Part shown: one piece after another, positions 10,016 through 16,668 of the stretch
How the letters are laid out: every line of letters starts with the position of its first letter
How positions within the stretch are numbered: the first letter of the stretch is position 1
NCBI GenBank assembly: GCA_902779075.1
Contig: CACZAK010000002.1
Span: 1-64,000 of the forward strand
DNA from: an uncultured bacterium
GTDB taxonomy: Bacteria; Verrucomicrobiota; Kiritimatiellia; RFP12; UBA1067
Reading direction: 5' to 3'
DNA length: 64,000 nt
The notes under the pieces: generated by a model
What the model saw: only the letters and a program-made list of their open reading frames with translations
What the model was told of the DNA's origin: nothing
Databases searched by the model: none
Position numbers and translations under genes: made by a program

Positions 10016-10067
10016 CACCTTGCCCCAAGCGGTGAATATTTTACACCATTCCTCGTTTCCTTGTCAA
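10016..10067 (-). promoter_or_regulatory. Consensus promoter and conserved leader of the 1590-residue surface protein
   Basis: Minus strand: -35 TTGACA at 10067-10062, an 18-bp spacer, and -10 TAAAAT at 10043-10038. The predicted leader of about 38 nt contains a small GGGC-N5-GCCC hairpin followed by the ribosome site. The same arrangement, including spacer length and leader sequence, recurs at 14600-14674. Confidence 0.7.
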
Positions 10068-10173
10068 GGGGCGTGAGTCGGTCACTCAACTGCGGGCGCA
10101 TCTGCATTTTTCACCATGCGTTTTGAGATTGGAAACAACCAAAACAACTGGTAAAAACAACTTTGAGAGGGGC

Positions 10174-10195
10174 GCGCGGGCTAACTCGCCCGCGC
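10174..10195. repeat. REP-like palindrome, copy 1
   Basis: GCGCGGGC and GCCCGCGC form a perfect 8-bp stem around the loop TAACTC. It is the inverted orientation of the copies at 10258 and 14774. Confidence 0.6.
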
Positions 10196-10257
10196 ATCAA
10201 TCCATCTATGTTTGCAAGAATCTTGATATAATTGTATCGTTTTTGAGTGGACTATGG

Positions 10258-10279
10258 GCACGGGCGAGTTAGCCCGTGC
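10258..10279. repeat. REP-like palindrome, copy 2
   Basis: GCACGGGC, loop GAGTTA, GCCCGTGC. The flanks (ATGG before; GCCAAAG.AAGTTGTTTC after) are shared with the copy at 14774, so the repeated unit is about 45 bp. Confidence 0.6.
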
Positions 10280-10474
10280 GCCAAAGGCAAGTTGTTTCTG
10301 ACGGACTGGACATCCCAGCTATTCGGGCTACGGATAAGGCATACGGCCTTTCGCCGTGATTCCGCGCCGTAATCTCACGCAGAGGCGCAGAAATATAAGG
10401 CCAGTCCGAACCGTTTTACTTACGGCATCGCTAAATCCGCAAAGGAAGAGCTTCCAATCTCTTTCCGTGACCCG

Positions 10475-10558
10475 TGACACTTAGATGTCAGGAGCGTGAC
10501 ACCTAGATGTCAGTGGGTGTGACACCTAGGTGTCAGTGGTTGTGACACCTAGGTGTCA
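10475..10558. repeat. Four-copy 16-bp palindrome array
   Basis: Copies lie at 10475-10490, 10497-10512, 10520-10535 and 10543-10558. The last two are the perfect palindrome TGACACCTAGGTGTCA; the first two differ at one or two positions in one arm. Spacing is 22, 23 and 23 bp, about two helical turns. This looks like a multi-operator or iteron-type protein binding array. No gene start lies close by. Confidence 0.7.
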
Positions 10559-10697
10559 GAAATTAGGACTCTAAAGGTCATCTCAAGCAGAAAAGCAGTT
10601 CAAAGGCAAAGCATGGAAAATAAACCTAAATCGAAGCTGGATTTCAGTTTTTAGGTCGCAAAGTATATTATATAAGGTCGCGCGCGCGCGAAGGAGA

Positions 10698-11048
10698 TTA
10701 CGCCCCCTCCTCCCAAGCGCATTGATCACTGTGGCAAGGATGGCATCTAGGTAATTGCAAAACGAACTCGCCTAGAGCGTAAGTAATCGGCACATTGGAG
10801 TACACCACCCACAGCGTGGCGGCTGCTCCCGGCGCTGTCCAGTCCAGTGTCACGTGCTCCAGCGGCCGTTCCCAGTCGCGGGACGCAATCTCAATCGTTC
10901 CCATCATTCGGACGGACGTCACCGCCGTCTGCACCTTGCCGAGCAGGTGCTTCGCGATCTCGAAAGCAGGATGAGATGTCCAACTGACAAGGTCTGTACC
11001 ATCATGTGCAGAATCCTTCGCCCAGCACTGCCAAACGCCGACTCTCAT
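10698..11048 (-). pseudogene. Fragment of a surface-protein C-terminal module
   Basis: Part of the 116-codon frame matches the end of the second giant surface protein: QTAVTSVRMMGTIEIASRDW and EHVTLDWTAPG here, against QTAVSDLRIMGPLEIVERDW and EHVTLNWSAPM there, followed by ATLWVVYS in both. The N-terminal and C-terminal stretches do not match, and there is no signal peptide. The frame begins at the edge of a tandem repeat. This is a decayed copy of the paralog rather than a working gene. Confidence 0.65.
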
Positions 11049-11157
11049 TGTGGCTCAAAAATCCCCTCGCTGTAGCTCATAAATCCCCTCGCTGTAGCTC
11101 ATAAATCCCCTCGCTGTGGCTCAAAAATCCCCCCGCTGTAGCTCAAAAATCCCCCTC
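11049..11157. repeat. 22-bp direct tandem repeat, five units
   Basis: Five consecutive units of 22 bp (11049, 11071, 11093, 11115, 11137) share TGTRGCTCAWAAATCCCC. Units two and three are identical. No spacers are present, so it is a minisatellite rather than a CRISPR array. It abuts the adhesin fragment. Confidence 0.75.
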
Positions 11158-11389
11158 TAGTACCTACGCCTTGTGTCCAGCATACCAAGACCGAGATCGA
11201 GACTGACCGAAATTCTCATCGTCGCCTGGAAGGCTGTTTTCCCAGCTAGGCGGCGCGCTCGGTGATCGCGCCAGCGGTAGGGGCCGACCACCGGGCGGCC
11301 CGCACTGTGAACGCACCCCTGCTAGGGCATCCGCTTCGCGGACTCGCTACGCACGTGCAGAACATGTAGAACGTGCATTTGGGCGCGGG
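11158..11389. other. Interval without a recognisable gene
   Basis: Nothing coding is supported here. An imperfect hairpin lies near 11224-11255 (CGCCTGGAA ... AGGCG). Its core CGCCTGGAAGGC recurs at 13832, in the same decayed zone. Confidence 0.4.
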
Positions 11390-12559
11390 CTACTTGACGA
11401 TGACCACTATGCCCTTGAGGCGTTCAAGCCGTAAACCTTCGGCCCTGGGACGGAGCTTGAACCCCAGCATGGCTGTTTCTGCGTCAAGCTTAAACGCCAC
11501 GTCGGACGGCGCGGAGTTCCATGTGACGATATACGGCTCGTTCGACTTCGCGAGCGCCATCAAATCCGACCGCCCGGCAAGGTTCACGTTCACCGTCGAG
11601 TGCGCGGCGAACTGGACGTTCGTCGCACCCGTCTTGAAACCCGATGCCAGCGGCCAACCCGCGCTTTCAGGCCACGCGCGCAAATCCATCGTCGAACCGT
11701 CCTGCATCGTCGGTCCGTAGAAATTCGTCGAGACCGGCTTGAACGTGCGATAGACGTTCAAGGCGCCGGTTCCGGCGTTGCTTGTTCCTGTATAGAGCGC
11801 TTCGTAGTCCCCGATGTCGAGCGCCCTGATCGATTCGATGTTCAACGCGCACGACACCTGGAGTTTCACCGTCTTGGCGTTCATCGCGATGTTCTTGAAC
11901 TTGTCGGTGTGGAGCGTTCCGCCGGAAACGCGGATCATTCCGTTCGTGATGGTCGAACCAACGGCCCCTACGCCGCCAAGGTCGAACGTCACGCCGGACG
12001 CCATCGTCACGTCAAGGACATGCCCGCCGAGATCGAGGGTGTGCGTACTCCAGAAATGCGGACGCGCCTTGGTTTTCGCCACGAAATACGAGTCGTCAAG
12101 AAGGCGTGTCGCCCCGAAGATGCACCCATGGTATCCGCCGGAATTATTGTTGTCGTAGTCAAACACGACCGTGCCGCCATGCAGAACAAGTCTGTAGATG
12201 GTGTACCAGCTGTTGGCGATCTCGAAAGTCGCCCCGGACATTACATCAATATCCCTGAGGTTCTCAACCGTGGCGTGCCCGAACGGCTCATAATCGACAC
12301 CGTTGACAGTCGTCCTCAACGTGCCGTCGCGGATTTCCGTCATGCCCGTGTACGTCTGCTTGGCAGTCGTCGAGACCGTCAGTTTCCCCGCGCCCGTCTT
12401 CACGAACGTCAAGTTGCCGCCGATTCGGACATCGGTGAAGTAGCGGAACGCTAAACCCAGCGAATGCTGCGCACGGAGCGCATACCCATGGACGTCCGTG
12501 CCGTCGTCCGTAAAGTCGGCGAGTATATGATGGTCATAACCCCATGGACGAAAGTCCAC
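11390..12559 (-). pseudogene. Truncated autotransporter-associated beta-strand repeat protein
   Basis: The 389-codon frame resembles the C-terminal third of the 1590-residue surface protein: NLTFVKTGAGKLTVS, QTYTGMTEIRDGTL, then FYGPTMQDGSTMDL (compare YHGITMMDGSTLDL), NEPYIVTW and an end in VVIVK. It lacks a signal peptide and the N-terminal lectin modules. Upstream of the GTG the reading continues (NDAVTDLKV) only to an in-frame stop. Removing one A from the AAA near 12587 joins it to a frame that begins ATG at about 12615, just 3 bp after the Rpn remnant stop. It is best read as a truncated and frameshifted paralog. Confidence 0.65.
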
Positions 12560-12617
12560 CTTCAGATCCGTAACGGCGTCGTTTCAGCGCGGTTCCGTGG
12601 AGGGTGGCGGTCATGTT

Positions 12618-12932
12618 TTACAAAGCCCTGATTTCGTTGGCGGCGAGGCCGGTGAGTTCGGCGATGTCATCGGCGGAAAAGCCTTTGGCCTTCATCTTGC
12701 GGGCGGTGTTGAGTTTGTCTTGCCGCAACTTTACCTCTGCCGCGTCGGCGCGCGCATTCGCGGCGTCGCGCTCGGCATTCGCAGCGTCACGCTCGGCAAT
12801 GGCCTTATCCATGTAGGCTTTTTTCGTTGCCTCAATGCTGACGCGATCCCAGAAGCCTTCGTAGGCGGCTCTTTCCGCATCGTTGAGCCCGGACTCCCTC
12901 ACGATCTCCAGTGCCTCACCCGTCTGTTTCAT
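12618..12932 (-). CDS. C-terminal remnant of an Rpn-family recombination-promoting nuclease
   Basis: A 104-residue frame with an AAAGGAAAA ribosome site. It contains the typical distal part of Rpn/PD-(D/E)XK transposase-like proteins: AAYEGFWDRVSIEATKKAY, a charged repeat with two copies of AERDAAN, and a C-terminal helix-turn-helix-like end (ARKMKAKGFSADDIAELTGL). The N-terminal nuclease domain is missing. It may be a decayed gene or one of the short C-terminal Rpn products known to be made from internal starts. It sits between fragments of unrelated genes. Confidence 0.6.
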   Translation of the reverse strand: MKQTGEALEIVRESGLNDAERAAYEGFWDRVSIEATKKAYMDKAIAERDAANAERDAANARADAAEVKLRQDKLNTARKMKAKGFSADDIAELTGLAANEIRAL

Positions 12933-12947
12933 CCGTTTTCCTTTCTG

Positions 12948-13154
12948 TCAAAATGCGTTGCCCTGTGATTCTTCGGCAGCCTCGGTTTGCGCCGCAGCAC
13001 TTTGAAACTGGGCCAGTTGGCGACGTGCCTCCGGTCGTGCGGAAGAGCGACGCGACTCGCCGGAGAGGCCATGCGCCGCGAGCGCGGCCCGTTTCGCCGC
13101 TCTCCCGGCCTGCCATGCGTCCCACGAAAGCCGCACCATGCGTTCCTCAGCCAT
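12948..13154 (-). CDS. Small Arg/Ala-rich protein of unknown function
   Basis: A 68-residue frame. Its ATG overlaps the last 8 bases of the preceding nucleotidyltransferase-like fragment (ATGGCTGA), so translation may be coupled. The sequence is Ala/Arg/Glu-rich and probably helical (LSWDAWQAGRAAKRAALAAH). No domain is recognised. It could be the partner of the nucleotidyltransferase-like gene or a chance frame in GC-rich DNA. Confidence 0.4.
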   Translation of the reverse strand: MAEERMVRLSWDAWQAGRAAKRAALAAHGLSGESRRSSARPEARRQLAQFQSAAAQTEAAEESQGNAF

Positions 13155-13416
13155 TTTCGACCTCCTCGCGTAGTTTCCGCAGCTCTGCCAGAACGCCAAA
13201 GTCTGGCAGCGCGGCGAGCCTTTCCGCCTCGGCCCAATTGAAATCCGAATCGCCAATTGCTGCAACCATCATCTTCTGTGCCGTCACAAGAAGTTCCGCC
13301 GATGGCGGATAGTACGCGATCAGGATACGCTCCACTAGCGCAAGTTCCGGCGGAATGATCCTAACTGTTCCATACGGCGTTTCGAGTTCGCGGTTAGGAA
13401 GAACCGACCCTCCCAA
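13147..13416 (-). pseudogene. C-terminal half of a nucleotidyltransferase-like protein (frameshifted)
   Basis: This frame (NRELETPYGTVRIIPPELAL then VERILIAYYPPS) continues the protein that starts at 13691, in another frame. Such ends, with a glutamate/proline strand followed by a helical bundle, are usual in DUF6036/AbiEii-like nucleotidyltransferases. The apparent TTG start has no ribosome site, so it is unlikely to be translated separately. Loss of one base near 13395-13405 explains the split. Confidence 0.5.
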
Positions 13417-13691
13417 CTCCGCGCCACGCCCTTTCCGCCTAACTCAGCTATAATGTCCTGCATCAGGCGAGGTGGAATCGCCGCCAACGACTTTCGGCAG
13501 AAGTCTATGTCGCCCGACATGTACCCGCCCTCGGTGTAGAACTCGACTGCACTTCCACCAACCACGACAAGAGGAATGCCATGACGCTGGAACATGGTAG
13601 TAACGAGTCCTGACAACTTGAGCGCACGCTCAAGAAGATCGGTTGTGGACGATATGTCCGCTACTGCGCCCTTTATGTCAAAGCCATCCAT
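13335..13691 (-). pseudogene. N-terminal half of a nucleotidyltransferase-like protein (frameshifted)
   Basis: From ATG 13691 (MDGFDIKG) the frame shows the nucleotidyltransferase signature VVGGSAVEFYTEGG followed by SGDIDF, where the GS and D-x-D residues would bind metal and NTP. After about ARSWEGRFFL the frame runs into unrelated residues and stops, while the true continuation lies in the frame of 13416-13147. Related solitary nucleotidyltransferases act as toxins or tRNA/protein modifiers. Here the gene looks broken unless the shift is a sequence error. Confidence 0.5.
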
Positions 13692-13842
13692 TGTCCCAAT
13701 TCCTGCCTGTGTAGGCACGTCTCGCGGTTCCGGGCGACCACCCGTTCCCAAGCGATGCGCATATCTTATCAAATCCCATCCCCCTCGCGCAAGCGGGAAA
13801 TATAGGCGGACAAGACCGGATTTCTTACCGCCGCCTGGAAGG

Positions 13843-13921
13843 CGGGTTTACAAGTTCAAACGTTCCGCCCGTGACATCCGCCGCCGACAACCACGACGTC
13901 GTACAACTCGCCGGCCGTCAT
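13843..13921 (-). pseudogene. Chimeric scar: surface-protein fragment joined to the start of an FAD oxidoreductase
   Basis: Positions 13843-13884 match 15028-15069 in the surface-protein gene with one mismatch (coding GGTFELVNP there). Directly next to it, 13881-13921 reads ATG then GELYDVVVVGGG, the start of an FAD-binding oxidoreductase like the one at 22138-23481 (RLYDVVVVGGGPAG). The two fragments meet at a shared CCGCCGC, a microhomology junction. Confidence 0.6.
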
Positions 13922-13931
13922 GGGTGGTTTG

Positions 13932-14198
13932 TCAAACGGCAAGCAATTCTGACGTGTACTGCTTTTCCGAAGCCTCCCAAACAGTTTCGGGGGCTACGTC
14001 AATGTCATTCGGCCAGCAGAGCGTACCATGTTCAGCACGAACTTGATTGAAAAGATTATAGTCCGCAAGCGGTGCGCTTATCTCATAGTCAAGTAGATAC
14101 TTGCAATCGAAGATGCCGCTTTGGCCATTGTTGAACACGACCGCGACCTTGTAGTCGGGGAGCGGTTTCGCAGAAACTGTCTTTGCGTAGCTGAGCAT
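13932..14198 (-). CDS. DUF2442 domain protein
   Basis: 88 residues from ATG 14198, chosen because an AGGAGG site lies 7 bases before it; a TTG two codons upstream would sit inside that site. The DUF2442 pattern is visible: VFNNGQSGIFDCKYLLDY, then the C-terminal PNDIDVAPETVWE. Members are small and often lie next to DUF4160 proteins, as here (20 bp downstream of that gene). The pair resembles a toxin-antitoxin or small regulatory module, but no activity is established for it. Confidence 0.8.
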   Translation of the reverse strand: MLSYAKTVSAKPLPDYKVAVVFNNGQSGIFDCKYLLDYEISAPLADYNLFNQVRAEHGTLCWPNDIDVAPETVWEASEKQYTSELLAV

Positions 14199-14217
14199 AG
14201 TCAAACCTCCTTGACAA

Positions 14218-14505
14218 TCATCTAACCTCCAGCGGAGCTATTCTGAAGAATTTTTTGTCCGTTCCAATAAGCCGCCAGTTCTCTAGCAATTCTGCGGCGT
14301 GAAGATCAACCCATACCTGAACGAGACGCAACTTGCTCTTCGGGAAAGCATCGTCAGCCTCGATAAGCTCACCGTCGGGAACGCGGATTACCGCATCGTA
14401 CTCCGCAAAGTAGGCATGGACATGAGGGTAATGGTGCGGCGACCTGTCCTCGCGATACATGCACACTTTCAGTCCGGCAAATTCAGACAGCGTAGGCACA
14501 GGCAC
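14218..14505 (-). CDS. DUF4160 domain protein
   Basis: About 95 residues. DUF4160 signature: LKVCMYREDRSPHHYPHVHA, then YFAEYDAVIRVPDGELIE, with the conserved HxxHxHA histidines. It is the first gene of the DUF4160-DUF2442 pair. The outermost GTG touches the GGGAG ribosome site; the second GTG (14499) has better spacing, so the protein may be two residues shorter. The start lies inside the 37-codon ORF that follows a consensus promoter at 14645-14674, so that promoter may now drive this pair. Confidence 0.8.
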   Translation of the reverse strand: MPVPTLSEFAGLKVCMYREDRSPHHYPHVHAYFAEYDAVIRVPDGELIEADDAFPKSKLRLVQVWVDLHAAELLENWRLIGTDKKFFRIAPLEVR

Positions 14506-14596
14506 CTCCCAACTGCTGAGCGAGTAAAAGAGACCGCCCTCGGTTGGCGTAATGCCGATCGAAGTTCTTTAGCAGATTCGATTTCATCTTTGTCAT
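14483..14596 (-). CDS. 37-codon leader-like ORF behind a consensus promoter
   Basis: ATG 14596 follows GAGGCAGAAG and starts MTKMKSNLLKNFDRHYANRG; the stop is at 14483, overlapping the start of the DUF4160 gene in another frame. It sits where the homologous promoter at 10038-10067 has its surface-protein gene. It may be the stump of a lost gene or a leader coupled to DUF4160. No homology is recognised. Confidence 0.35.
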   Translation of the reverse strand: MTKMKSNLLKNFDRHYANRGRSLLLAQQLGGACAYAV

Positions 14597-14599
14597 CTT

Positions 14600-14674
14600 C
14601 TGCCTCACTTTCCGCCAAGGGCACATCGCCCCCAAGGGACGTTTATTTTACACTATCTCCTTTTTTCGTGTCAA
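14600..14674 (-). promoter_or_regulatory. Second copy of the TTGACA-N18-TAAAAT promoter and leader
   Basis: -35 TTGACA at 14674-14669, an 18-bp spacer, -10 TAAAAT at 14650-14645. The leader shares GTGCCCTTGG and the GGGC-N5-GCCC hairpin with the promoter of the 1590-residue surface protein. Confidence 0.65.
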
Positions 14675-14773
14675 GGGGGCGGGCGGACAAAAAACGCTTT
14701 CAAGAACAACCTTATCCTGCGGACGCACCTTGAACATTCTCAAGATTGTGGTAGTTTGAGGACCGGCAAATGG

Positions 14774-14795
14774 GCACGGGCGAGTTAGCCCGTGC
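14774..14795. repeat. REP-like palindrome, copy 3
   Basis: GCACGGGC, loop GAGTTA, GCCCGTGC, with the same flanks as copy 2 (ATGG before; GCCAAAAG.AAGTTGTTTC after). It lies between the promoter cassette and the second giant surface-protein gene. Confidence 0.6.
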
Positions 14796-14895
14796 GCCAA
14801 AAGTAAGTTGTTTCAAACAAGTTGTTTCCTATCATCAGAAGGCTCGGCAGTGAATTTCGCAGATGCGCCCCGGCGAGAGCGCCGAAAAGTGCGGC

Positions 14896-16668
14896 CTACC
14901 TGAAGAATATGGCGGTTCCGGCCCGCATGGTCTTGTATGGCTCGGAGAAGAGCAGCGGAACCAGGTTGCTCTCCGTCGATCCGCTCGTCGCGATGACAAA
15001 GCGCATTGTCTTGTAGCCGTTGGGTATCGGGTTTACAAGTTCAAACGTTCCACCCGTGACATCCGCCGCAAGGACCGCAGGATTGTCAATTGGCAGCTGG
15101 ATACGCGCATCCCAATCACTTAGGGCGACGGACTCGTCCGGAGCGTTGTCGAGAGCCGCCTTGGAATACACCACCCACAAGGTTGCGTTTGTCATCGGCG
15201 CCGACCAGTTGAGGGTCACGTGCTCCCCAGGTCTCTCCCAGTCGCGCTCGACAATTTCAAGCGGACCCATGATCCTGAGATCCGAAACCGCCGTCTGCAA
15301 GGTAGCGAACACGAACGGCGCATAGCCTGTCCTCGAACCACCGACGAACGACGTACCCTCCGCGCCGGAGTTCATCGAGACCTTTCCGTTCACGATGTCA
15401 TAGAGGCCGTATGCGCCGTCCTTCTTCACGGGGATGAAGTGCGCCTCCAACTTGTTCTTCGACGCATTCCACCACTTCGACCAGTAGAGGCGGTACTTGG
15501 AATACCCGTAATCGTTATTGACAAAGCGCCAGAAGCTCAAATCTCTTTCAGGCGTCATGCTCACATTCTGGTTGAAGTTGTTATGCGTGTATGTGGTGTC
15601 GTTCACGGTGATGGCATAGTAGCTGCCATTAGGCACCAGGCCGACAGTCAGGTCCGCTGTCTTCGAGAACGGTCCGAAATCGGCCTGCCCGGCGCGGCGG
15701 GCGCCGATTCTGCCGGACTGGTTGGCATAAACCCAGACGCCATTCGCCCAGCCCGTGCCCGCATCATACAAGGTCGCCCACGTACTGCCGTAGGACTGGT
15801 TGTCCAGGTTCAGCTTCGTCTCCGATTGCGGTTTCTGCGAAGGTCTGAACGACGTCTGGATATAGGCGCCAAGAGGTTTCGACGTATCCGGCTGGATCCA
15901 CGCCGCCTCCTCGTCGTAGGGCGCGACCGCATCGACACCGAGGAAGAAGCGGTAGTAATTGCCTGAAACGCACGCCTCCGGGGGCAGCGTGAACGTGCCG
16001 GTTGTCGCATCCGTCGCGACGGAGCCGATGACCTTGCGATTGGCGCGTGGCCAGGACGCGAGGTTCTCGCCATAGTCACGGTCGCCCCACGCGACGACGA
16101 GATCCTGAGCCGCAGCCGCGCCGCCGCCGAATGTGAACGTCGCCGAACCCGTCGTATGATCGAACGCCGTCTGCGTGACCGTACGATTGGCAGCGGTGAA
16201 GGAGGCGTTTGCCGTTGCGATTTTCTGTGACTTGGAAGTGCCAAAGATGCTCGCAATTTCGTTAGCCGCCGTCACGCGCACATAGACCTTGCCCGCCTTC
16301 CAAAGCACGTCATCGTAAGGGATCGCCGCACTCCACGTACCCTCGTCGAGTGTCAGGTTGATCGTCTTGCCGTAGGAGGCGGTCGCACCGTAGTCGAGCC
16401 ACGCGGACGTCGTTCCGGTGCCGAGCGTGACCATGCCTGTCGCCGCGATCTGGTGCAGCGTCTCATCAACCGAAAGAACCGGCGTGGACGGCACGCTCGC
16501 CATGGTGGTCGCGGGGAATGTCTGCGATACATTCACCGACTTGTTGTCGCCGCTTCTCGCGAAGAAGGTGATCGTGCCGTTGCAAGGACGTTCGTGACTG
16601 CCGTACTGCCGGTCGTGAACACGGCCACGATCTCCGCCGACGGGCCACCCGGCTGCGTGAGCGCCCAA
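14896..16668 (-). CDS. C-terminal part of the second giant surface protein (after a frameshift)
   Basis: The genuine reading begins near position 16585 (NGTITFFARSGDNKSVNVS); the residues before that are out of frame. It contains a domain near VTQTAFDHTTGSATFTFGGG, a ConA-like lectin module (EEAAWIQPDTSKPLGAYIQT ... YGLYDIVNGKV) and a C-terminal domain (LEIVERDWERPGEHVTLNWS) ending in AGTAIFFR. No barrel or sorting tag is visible. The upstream gene at 16533-20267 ends abruptly in unrelated residues exactly where this frame takes over, so the two are one gene of about 5.4 kb with a 1-base loss near 16580. Confidence 0.7.
   Translation of the reverse strand: MGAHAAGWPVGGDRGRVHDRQYGSHERPCNGTITFFARSGDNKSVNVSQTFPATTMASVPSTPVLSVDETLHQIAATGMVTLGTGTTSAWLDYGATASYGKTINLTLDEGTWSAAIPYDDVLWKAGKVYVRVTAANEIASIFGTSKSQKIATANASFTAANRTVTQTAFDHTTGSATFTFGGGAAAAQDLVVAWGDRDYGENLASWPRANRKVIGSVATDATTGTFTLPPEACVSGNYYRFFLGVDAVAPYDEEAAWIQPDTSKPLGAYIQTSFRPSQKPQSETKLNLDNQSYGSTWATLYDAGTGWANGVWVYANQSGRIGARRAGQADFGPFSKTADLTVGLVPNGSYYAITVNDTTYTHNNFNQNVSMTPERDLSFWRFVNNDYGYSKYRLYWSKWWNASKNKLEAHFIPVKKDGAYGLYDIVNGKVSMNSGAEGTSFVGGSRTGYAPFVFATLQTAVSDLRIMGPLEIVERDWERPGEHVTLNWSAPMTNATLWVVYSKAALDNAPDESVALSDWDARIQLPIDNPAVLAADVTGGTFELVNPIPNGYKTMRFVIATSGSTESNLVPLLFSEPYKTMRAGTAIFFR

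Larger units (their letters stand above)
10108..10697. other. Non-coding, repeat-rich interval
   Basis: No convincing coding frame is present. The interval holds two REP-like palindromes (10174-10195 and 10258-10279), an array of four 16-bp palindromes (10475-10558), and an alternating CG run near 10678-10690. It separates the intact surface-protein gene from a block of gene fragments. Confidence 0.6.

Noticed and set aside
10475..10558. Possible CRISPR repeats or terminators
   Set aside because: Spacers would be only 6-7 bp and the units are perfect short palindromes with no loop; an operator-type array fits better.
11049..11157. Possible CRISPR array
   Set aside because: The 22-bp units are directly adjacent with no spacers and no cas genes nearby.
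12948..13416. Several short plus- and minus-strand frames in this stretch
   Set aside because: Most are overlapping GC-rich frames without ribosome sites or recognisable sequence; only the coupled 68-residue ORF was kept, at low confidence.
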